Shown piece by piece: positions 16,400 to 22,954 of a stretch of DNA of 45,165 bases. A program made the position numbers and the translations under genes. The notes under the pieces were generated by a model that saw only the letters and a program-made list of their open reading frames with translations, was not told the DNA's origin and did not search any database. Position 1 is the stretch's first letter; each line of letters opens with the position of its first letter. This DNA is from JBCCMA01 sp045107005 (GTDB taxonomy: Bacteria > Pseudomonadota > Gammaproteobacteria > Steroidobacterales > JBCCMA01), in NCBI GenBank assembly GCA_045107005.1, contig JBGCFP010000086.1:1-45165 (forward strand), in the 5' to 3' direction.

Positions 16400-18082
16400 A
16401 TGCTCAGCAAGTCATTCATCGCGCTGCCAGCGAGTCTGTGGATCTGTGCGTCAGCGGCTGCGTTACCAGGCGACGTGAATGACGATCTCATTGTTGATTT
16501 ACAAGACGCACGCCAACTCCGTGCGGGGCTCGGCACGTGCAGCGGTCAGGCGCCGCATCAGCCACACCTGGACATCGATGCAGACGGTTGCATCGGACTG
16601 GCGGACATCCGGGAACTAATTGCGCACTACGGTCAGGGTCATATTTCCGCGGATGTTGTGCAGCTCGGGAAGGATAGGTACGCGGTAGACGGCGCCGATT
16701 ACGTAGAACTCACGTTTGCCGTTGCGCCCGCATCGTTGTCGCTGGACGATCTTCAGCTAACCGTGCGCGGCGACCATTTCGGCGCGGCAAACAAGACGCA
16801 AGCCGCGGACGTCGTGCGACTTGACTGGCCCTATGGGGGCAATACACACGTGGCCCGAATCTATCTCGGCGCCGACCCACATCTGCGCGTTGGCGGCTAC
16901 GCCGTCCAGGACGACGACACGCCAGGGCGGCCGAGCGGGCTGCGCATTGGCGCGACAGGCTTCGCGGATCTCGCTGATCGTCGTGTCCGCAACTTGAGCC
17001 TGGCGCATGATCGCTACCTGAACAGCTATTTTCCTCGCGTTCTGGAACGCGCCAATCGCGCCGACGCCTGCGAAGATAATTACCCGCTTAGCCTCGATCT
17101 CGAAGGCCTGCTCTCTATGTTTGAGGCAACTCGAGCAAATCGATATTTGATCAAAAGCATGGACATCGCCGACGCGATGCTCGCACAAGCGGCGGACTAT
17201 GACGACGACGGCTATCTCGATTTCAAAACGACACGCAATCCCCAGAAACCGGAAGAAACTCGTTTCAACGTCGCACTGTGCGACTGGACGGCGGGACGCG
17301 CCATCGCGAGACTTTCGAGAGTGCTGCGCACGGACACTCAACTCGCCGGGCGTTATCGCCAGCGCGCGGCACGCTATCAGCGCTACGTGGAACACGACTT
17401 GCTCGAAAAATGGTCGAGCAAGCTGGGGCCGGCCAATGCAGCCATGCATTTACCGACCGGCGTATATCCAGTGGAGCAGGATACGTTGATCCACCGTGTC
17501 GCCCACTTCGGCGAAATTGCGATCGACGCGTCAATGGGACGAGGCGGCGCCGATGTTCATCAGATTATCGGTGAGCAATTGCAGCGCGTATGTAACGACC
17601 TTGAAGACAGCAAGCGGCATGCCGGCGCGGTGGAATGGGATATTTTCATGAGGTCACGCAAGGCGGGTGTCGCGATCGAGAGGAAGTACGGCCGACCCTA
17701 TGACCAGCTTAGCGATACGTCTCACGCCAACGGGACTGTCGCGTTCGTTTTGGCTGCCCATCTGCACGCGAACCAGCGCTGCGCGGGGCGCCCGGCAATC
17801 GACCAGCTCATCACAACGTTTCTGAAAGTCATAGTCCGCAAGAGCTCGACGGACCCTGCCACTTATCAGTTTTCCGATTTTGTCGACGGCGGCCTGCTGA
17901 CGGACGGTGATCCACCATTCTCACTGGGCAAGTACATTGAAGACGGCTGGATCAAACTGGGGGAAGTAGACGCAGAGGTTCAGCGCGTCGTGCAGAGTTT
18001 CTTCAAGACCGATAAACCGGTTCATCGACTGCAGTACCAGGGCAACCTTGCCCGCAACTATGCTCTGGCCCGCTGGCAGTAG
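16400..18082 (+). CDS. Secreted dockerin-bearing protein, possible polysaccharide-active enzyme
   Basis: About 560 residues. A signal peptide (1 to about 21, ending ASAAA) is followed by a dockerin-like pair of calcium loops: GDVNDDLIVDLQDARQL at 24-40 and DIDADGCIGLADIRELIAHYG at 58-78. A short beta-rich stretch (about 85-165) follows. The rest is largely helical, with the segments LSLDLEGLLSMFEATRA and LSDTSHANGTVAFVLAAH (436-453), a pattern I associate with alpha/alpha-toroid carbohydrate enzymes, where the DTSHAN histidine could be catalytic. I do not recognise a named family. It lies 22 bases after wbpE, so it is probably co-transcribed, and could trim, bind or degrade the polymer. The start is uncertain: an in-frame GTG at 16382 is also possible, and neither start has a well-spaced ribosome binding site. 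Confidence 0.75.
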   Translation: MLSKSFIALPASLWICASAAALPGDVNDDLIVDLQDARQLRAGLGTCSGQAPHQPHLDIDADGCIGLADIRELIAHYGQGHISADVVQLGKDRYAVDGADYVELTFAVAPASLSLDDLQLTVRGDHFGAANKTQAADVVRLDWPYGGNTHVARIYLGADPHLRVGGYAVQDDDTPGRPSGLRIGATGFADLADRRVRNLSLAHDRYLNSYFPRVLERANRADACEDNYPLSLDLEGLLSMFEATRANRYLIKSMDIADAMLAQAADYDDDGYLDFKTTRNPQKPEETRFNVALCDWTAGRAIARLSRVLRTDTQLAGRYRQRAARYQRYVEHDLLEKWSSKLGPANAAMHLPTGVYPVEQDTLIHRVAHFGEIAIDASMGRGGADVHQIIGEQLQRVCNDLEDSKRHAGAVEWDIFMRSRKAGVAIERKYGRPYDQLSDTSHANGTVAFVLAAHLHANQRCAGRPAIDQLITTFLKVIVRKSSTDPATYQFSDFVDGGLLTDGDPPFSLGKYIEDGWIKLGEVDAEVQRVVQSFFKTDKPVHRLQYQGNLARNYALARWQ

Positions 18083-18083
18083 A

Positions 18084-18106
18084 AGCGCCGGTTGTTTAGC
18101 GGCGCT
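18084..18106. terminator. Bidirectional hairpin between convergent genes
   Basis: AGCGCCG (18084-18090) and CGGCGCT (18100-18106) form a perfect 7-bp stem with a 9-base loop that holds the stop codon of the leftward dehydratase gene. It begins just after the stop of the dockerin gene. The loop is T-rich on the plus strand, but no T-run follows the stem. Confidence 0.5.
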
Positions 18107-20078
18107 GGCGCCATGAGCTCAGCGGTGAAACCTTGCTAGGGCGCGCAACGGTTGCAGCATCGTTGCGGCTCATCCATACCAAATCGACCAGGTCTGCTGA
18201 CGGCACATATTCTTCGACGGCATCACGCAAAATCTGTCGCGCCAACGAACAATCATGACCCTCGCACGCCTTCTCCAACTGATCGATTTTCTCCTGAAGT
18301 TGATCCCATGGCATCCACTTTTCCTGTGCGCGCAAAATCATCGGATGCTCGGACCGTTCGACGTCGTCGCCGATCAGCAATTCTTCGTACAGTTTCTCGG
18401 CATGGCGCAATCCGGTGTATTGAATCTCGATATCACCATCAAGAAGTTTTTCCGTCACGACGGTCAGCCCCATCAAATGAACCATGCGCCGGGCGAGATC
18501 ATCGATCTTGACAGGCTTACCCATATCCAGAACAAACACCTCTCCGCCCTTGCTAAGCGCTCCTGCCTGCAATACTAATTGCGCCGCTTCCGGGATAGTC
18601 ATAAAAAACCGTGTTATTTCCGGGTGCGTGACCGTGACCGGGCCGCCGCGATGAATCTGCTCGCGAAACAGTGGCACGACGGACCCAGACGACTCGAGCA
18701 CATTGCCAAATCGAACCATGCAGAATCGCGTCGTTGACCCGCGCTCGTGCAAACCTTGCAAAACCATTTCCGCAAGGCGCTTGCTCGCACCCATAACATT
18801 GGTTGGGCAAACCGCCTTGTCAGTGGAAATGAGTACAAAATTATCGACCCCGGCATCCTGTGCGGCCATCGCTGTTCGGTAAGTACCCGCAACGTTGTTG
18901 CGCAAGCCCTGCAAAATGTTTTGCTCCACGATCGGTACATGTTTGTACGCGGCCGCGTGATACACCGATTGCACGGCGAAAGTCCGTAAGATGGACGTCA
19001 TTCTCTGGCGATCCAGAGCTGACCCGAGTAGCGGAACAATCTCCAGGGATTTAGAACTGTCGCGATCGACCGAATGCTTCAGTTCCCTGTTGATGTTGTA
19101 AAGCGCCAATTCCGAATGGTCGAACAGAAGAAGTCGCTTGGGGCCGAGAGTAACAATCTGACGGCACAACTCCGAACCGATAGAGCCACCGGCGCCCGAT
19201 ACGAGCACCACTTTATCGCGGATACACGACTGAAGAAGTTCATTGTCCGGTGGCACTGAGTCGCGACCCAGCAAGTCGGCGACATCCACGTCGCAAATGT
19301 CATCAACTCGTGCTTGCCCCGAAATCACATCGGAAAAATTTGGCATGGTTTGAACGTGGACTTGCAATGCCTCAAGCCGTTCAATGATTCGCTTTCTGCG
19401 CCGACGCGACACGGACGGCAGCGCCAGCAAAACACGGGTAATTTCCAGCTCGCGAACCAGGCGCAGCAAATCTTCCGGACCGAACACTTCGATGCCGTTG
19501 ATCACGCTTCCCTGTAGCGCCGCACTGTCGTCGACAAACGCGACCGGGAGAAACTCCTGACCACCAATAAGCGCCGAACCCAGTCTGGCACCTGCGCCGC
19601 CCGCACCGTAAATGGCGACACGCTCACCTCGGCGTCGACGCCGTTGCAAGAAAGTCCGCACGGCGAATCGACTGCCACCAACGTAGAGCACGCACACGCC
19701 CCAAAATATCAGCAATACCGGAATCGTCAGAACGCCTGGCGCAAGCACTGCCGCCAGCACACTCAGCAACAGCGTCGCCTGCGTTACGCCTACAAGAACG
19801 GCCGACACGACGCGTACGCCCATGAATCGTACGACTGCCCGGTATAACCCCAAGCGTCCAAATATCGGAATTGAGAGCACCGCTACAATTGGATACAGCC
19901 AGATCGAACGTGCTTCGAAAGGGAGGCTTGCGGCGTGGTGAAGCTGGAAAGCACTGAGCAGTGCAAGAGGAACAATGAGGGTGTCGGCAGCGATCATGAT
20001 GCTGCGCTTGGTTTGTCGCGGCAATCGGCAAATACGATTGGCGAATATAAGAACAGCCGACATTCGTTTGCTATTCAA
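18096..20078 (-). CDS. pglF: WbpM/PglF-type UDP-GlcNAc 4,6-dehydratase, copy 2
   Basis: 660 residues, same layout as the copy at 1.4-3.4 kb: four hydrophobic N-terminal segments, a first Rossmann fold (YGAGGAGARLGSAL) and the NAD-binding catalytic domain (SGAGGSIGSEL), with Met replacing Tyr in TNVMGASKR. Long blocks are nearly identical between the copies; the N-terminal membrane part differs most. This copy sits next to pglE, pglC and pglD homologues, so it is the better candidate for the bacillosamine pathway (UDP-GlcNAc to the 4-keto-6-deoxy sugar). The ATG at 20078 is the first start. It lies 144 bases downstream of pglE on the same strand. It converges with the dockerin gene. Confidence 0.9.
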   Translation of the reverse strand: MNSKRMSAVLIFANRICRLPRQTKRSIMIAADTLIVPLALLSAFQLHHAASLPFEARSIWLYPIVAVLSIPIFGRLGLYRAVVRFMGVRVVSAVLVGVTQATLLLSVLAAVLAPGVLTIPVLLIFWGVCVLYVGGSRFAVRTFLQRRRRRGERVAIYGAGGAGARLGSALIGGQEFLPVAFVDDSAALQGSVINGIEVFGPEDLLRLVRELEITRVLLALPSVSRRRRKRIIERLEALQVHVQTMPNFSDVISGQARVDDICDVDVADLLGRDSVPPDNELLQSCIRDKVVLVSGAGGSIGSELCRQIVTLGPKRLLLFDHSELALYNINRELKHSVDRDSSKSLEIVPLLGSALDRQRMTSILRTFAVQSVYHAAAYKHVPIVEQNILQGLRNNVAGTYRTAMAAQDAGVDNFVLISTDKAVCPTNVMGASKRLAEMVLQGLHERGSTTRFCMVRFGNVLESSGSVVPLFREQIHRGGPVTVTHPEITRFFMTIPEAAQLVLQAGALSKGGEVFVLDMGKPVKIDDLARRMVHLMGLTVVTEKLLDGDIEIQYTGLRHAEKLYEELLIGDDVERSEHPMILRAQEKWMPWDQLQEKIDQLEKACEGHDCSLARQILRDAVEEYVPSADLVDLVWMSRNDAATVARPSKVSPLSSWRQRR

Positions 20079-20222
20079 TGGGGTCTCCCTGAATCGTCCG
20101 CAAAAACAAGATTCAAGCGGGTCAACAGAGTATACCTACTGTGATGCGCCCAACCTAAGCCAACGTTGGACAAAATCGTCGATCAATTGTGCGAAAGTGT
20201 GCGCGGCGAATGGGCCAGAGCG

Positions 20223-21440
20223 CTAGCGGGTCGCTTCAGCCACAACCCGGGCGGCCACGATTGCCATATGCCGCACCTGCGCGGCCTCAAGCGTCGGGTG
20301 CACCAGGAACATCAGACTTGTCTCCCCCAGTTCGCGCGCCACCGGCAGCCGCGCTGATGGACTCAGTCCACGATCAACCAGCGCTTTTTCACGATAAATT
20401 TCAGGACAGGAGCCGCTGAAGCACGGTACGCCAGCATCGACGACGGCCGCCATGATGCGATCGCGATCCCATCCTGAACGCAACGCTTCCGGCCGCACAA
20501 ATGTATAGAATTTGTAATAAGCGTGGCGACAATCGGCGCCGGGCAGCGGCGTGCGCAGTGCGCCGAGACCTGAGAATTCGTCCACGAAGATGCTGGCGTG
20601 AGCGCGCCGCGTGTCCACCCACGAATTCAGCTTGCCTAGCTGCACCCGACCGATGGCTGCTTGCATCTCGGTCAACCGAAAATTACTGCCAAAGCTCTCA
20701 TGCAACCAGCGAAAACCGGGCGGGTGATCTTTGCGATGCACGGTTGCATGGCGTTTACCATGATCTTTGAACGACCACGCGGCGTCCCACAGGTCTTCAC
20801 GATTCGTCAAAAACATGCCGCCCTCACCGCCCGTCGTCATGATTTTGTCCTGACAAAACGAGAAGCCCGCTGCGTCGCCAAACGACCCCACGGACCGGCA
20901 GGCAATCCTCGCACCGTGCGCCTGCGCGCAATCTTCGATAACCGCCAACTCATGCGCCTTCGCCAATGCCATGATGGCCGGCATGTCGCAGGGCCATCCG
21001 GCCAGGTGAACCGGCATTATGGCTTTGGTCCTTGGCGTGAGCACTCGCTCTATGGATTGAGCGGTCAGATTCTGACTGTCGCGATCAATATCGGCAAAAA
21101 TCGGCGTGGCCCCTGCAAGAACAACGCTGCTGACCGACGCAAAATAACTCCGGGGCGTCACCACCACCTCGTCACCGGAACTAAGACCGAGCGCAAGCAG
21201 CGCAAGATCAAGGGCCAACGTTCCGTTACCCGCCGCAATGGCGTACGGGGCTTCAAAATACGTCGCAAACTCCTTCTCGAACTGGTCGTTTTCCTTACCC
21301 GTCCAGTAATTCACTTTGCCCGAGCGCAGGACACTGACACTGGCGTCGATTTCGTCTTCAGCGAAGTGCGGCCACGGCGCCTGTGAAAGGTCGAACGAAG
21401 TGCTCGCGCGTTGAGCCGCGGCCGAGTTGTGTCTTTCCAT
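20223..21440 (-). CDS. pglE: DegT/DnrJ-family sugar aminotransferase (PglE-like)
   Basis: 405 residues from the ATG at 21440. Cofactor motifs are AAGNGTLAL, EDCAQAHGA and SFCQDKIMTTGGEGGM, with the PLP lysine at about residue 199. The family converts 4-keto sugars to 4-amino sugars. Between pglF and pglC/pglD homologues, it most likely makes UDP-4-amino-6-deoxy-GlcNAc for bacillosamine. GGA lies 7 bases before the ATG; an in-frame TTG at 21467 is a weaker start. A good promoter lies upstream. The sequence alone does not separate PglE from perosamine-type enzymes, so the substrate rests on context. Confidence 0.85.
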   Translation of the reverse strand: MERHNSAAAQRASTSFDLSQAPWPHFAEDEIDASVSVLRSGKVNYWTGKENDQFEKEFATYFEAPYAIAAGNGTLALDLALLALGLSSGDEVVVTPRSYFASVSSVVLAGATPIFADIDRDSQNLTAQSIERVLTPRTKAIMPVHLAGWPCDMPAIMALAKAHELAVIEDCAQAHGARIACRSVGSFGDAAGFSFCQDKIMTTGGEGGMFLTNREDLWDAAWSFKDHGKRHATVHRKDHPPGFRWLHESFGSNFRLTEMQAAIGRVQLGKLNSWVDTRRAHASIFVDEFSGLGALRTPLPGADCRHAYYKFYTFVRPEALRSGWDRDRIMAAVVDAGVPCFSGSCPEIYREKALVDRGLSPSARLPVARELGETSLMFLVHPTLEAAQVRHMAIVAARVVAEATR

Positions 21441-21533
21441 GGAGTTTCCAAGATTCTGGGCGATCAAGCCGCAAAGGTGGACAGAGCGTGCCGGACCAGA
21501 CGACGGACCGTGCCAGCGATTTAGCGTCGCCGC

Positions 21534-21562
21534 ATTATACCGTGCCCCGTCACGGATGCTAA
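21534..21562 (-). promoter_or_regulatory. Promoter of pglE
   Basis: On the minus strand TTAGCA (four of six) is followed by a 17-base spacer and a perfect TATAAT (21539-21534), about 94 bases before the pglE start. It would also drive pglF copy 2, which follows on the same strand. Confidence 0.6.
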
Positions 21563-21618
21563 GCTCCGCAGCACGGGAAACGCGCTCAGTCGCGGACCAC
21601 GGGGAATTAAGTCAGAAC

Positions 21619-22215
21619 ATGTTCAAACGCCTATTCGACGTCATTCTGGTGCTGATATCGGCGCCTGCCTGGATCAGCTTGCTGGCGCTGACCGCGTTGA
21701 TACTGTTAATCGCCGAGGGCCGGCCTCTGCTTTTCATTCAAGAGCGAGCAGGGCGCCACGGAAAACCGTTTCGATTGCTCAAGTTTCGGACGATGAGTAA
21801 CGCCGTCGATGCGGATGACCAACTCCTTGGCGACGCTGAACGTATCACCCGCGTGGGGCGTCTTTTGCGCTCTTCGAGTCTTGACGAAATTCCACAGTTG
21901 ATCAACGTGTTGAAAGGTGACATGAGCCTGGTTGGCCCACGTCCACTACTCATGGAATACCTGCCGCTCTACAGCGAGAAACATGCGCGCCGACACGAGG
22001 TGAGACCCGGGATTACGGGACTTGCCCAAATCAGCGGGCGCAATTTGCTGTCCTGGGACGATCGATTCGACCTCGACATTGCGTATGTCGAGTCTCGGAG
22101 TATGGCCGTCGACCTGCGCATTCTCATGGGTACCGTGTCGAGCGTCTTGCGCAAGCGCGGTATTTCGGGCCAGGACGTAGCCACCATGCATCGCTATCGA
22201 GGACCGGGCAGCTAG
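21619..22215 (+). CDS. pglC: Monotopic phosphoglycosyl transferase (PglC type), initiating sugar transferase
   Basis: 198 residues, the length of a minimal PglC without the extra membrane domains of WbaP/WcaJ. It opens MFKRLFDVIL with a single hydrophobic re-entrant helix (about 8-32), then KFRTM, the catalytic Asp-Glu pair in SSSLDEIPQLINVL (Asp89-Glu90), MSLVGPRPL and RPGITGLAQ. It transfers phospho-sugar from UDP-diNAcBac or a similar sugar to undecaprenyl phosphate, starting the repeat unit. I chose the ATG at 21619 because the family motif begins there. The TAG stop and the GTG start of pglD share one base. It diverges from pglE. Confidence 0.93.
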   Translation: MFKRLFDVILVLISAPAWISLLALTALILLIAEGRPLLFIQERAGRHGKPFRLLKFRTMSNAVDADDQLLGDAERITRVGRLLRSSSLDEIPQLINVLKGDMSLVGPRPLLMEYLPLYSEKHARRHEVRPGITGLAQISGRNLLSWDDRFDLDIAYVESRSMAVDLRILMGTVSSVLRKRGISGQDVATMHRYRGPGS

Positions 22216-22859
22216 TGCGTGCCCTCGATCTTGTCGTTGTGGGCGGCGGTGGCCATGCGCGCGAAGTCTTCTGGCTCGCCAGCCAGTCTAATCAATCATT
22301 CCGACTGCTGGGCTTTCTTGATGACGCCCGTGTCGACGAACCCACTGTTAATGGCGTCAAGCATCTGGGCGCGGTGGAACGCTGTATTGATTACGCTCAC
22401 GCCAGCTTCGTGGTGGCGGTCGGCGCCCCGCGGGTCAGACGTGACCTTGTCCAAAGACTGCAGAGCTGCGGTATCGAGCGTTTTGCAACGCTCATTCATC
22501 CGAGTGCGACCATCGGCAGCGGAGTGAGCATTGGCGCCGGCAGTCAGATTTGCGCGGGCGTGCGCATAACGACTGACGTGCATATTGGTGACCACGTCAT
22601 CGTGAATCAGAATTGCACGATCGCGCACGACTGCCACATTGCGAACCTGGTGACGCTGGCACCCATGGTCGCGTTGTCCGGCAATGTCCACATGGAAGAT
22701 GGTGCCGAAATGGGTACAGGCGCTGTCGTGCACCAAGGCGTTACCGCGCGCCGGGGTGCGGCAGCAGGCATGGGCACCGTGGTTCTCAAGGACATAGATG
22801 CCGACGAGCTGGTGATTGGCAATCCCGCCCGGCGATTGCGAACCCAAGCTACATTCTAG
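22215..22859 (+). CDS. pglD: Sugar O/N-acetyltransferase of the PglD/NeuD family
   Basis: 214 residues. An N-terminal Rossmann-like part (VVVGGGGHAREVFWLA) binds the nucleotide sugar, and a C-terminal left-handed beta-helix of hexapeptide repeats (IGSGVSIGAGSQICAGV and following) binds acetyl-CoA. NCTIAHDCHI holds the histidine expected to act as base. With PglF and PglE homologues next door it should acetylate the C4 amine to give UDP-diNAcBac. The start is GTG, overlapping the pglC stop by one base (TAGTG), so translation is coupled. Confidence 0.92.
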   Translation: MRALDLVVVGGGGHAREVFWLASQSNQSFRLLGFLDDARVDEPTVNGVKHLGAVERCIDYAHASFVVAVGAPRVRRDLVQRLQSCGIERFATLIHPSATIGSGVSIGAGSQICAGVRITTDVHIGDHVIVNQNCTIAHDCHIANLVTLAPMVALSGNVHMEDGAEMGTGAVVHQGVTARRGAAAGMGTVVLKDIDADELVIGNPARRLRTQATF

Positions 22860-22954
22860 TGTTCCTTCTGCGCTCAAACGAAGCGTGTTCGCGGAATCGA
22901 AATGGTTCGTCGCGTTTTCACAGACCGGAGCACCCGACCCCAATCCAGCACTAG

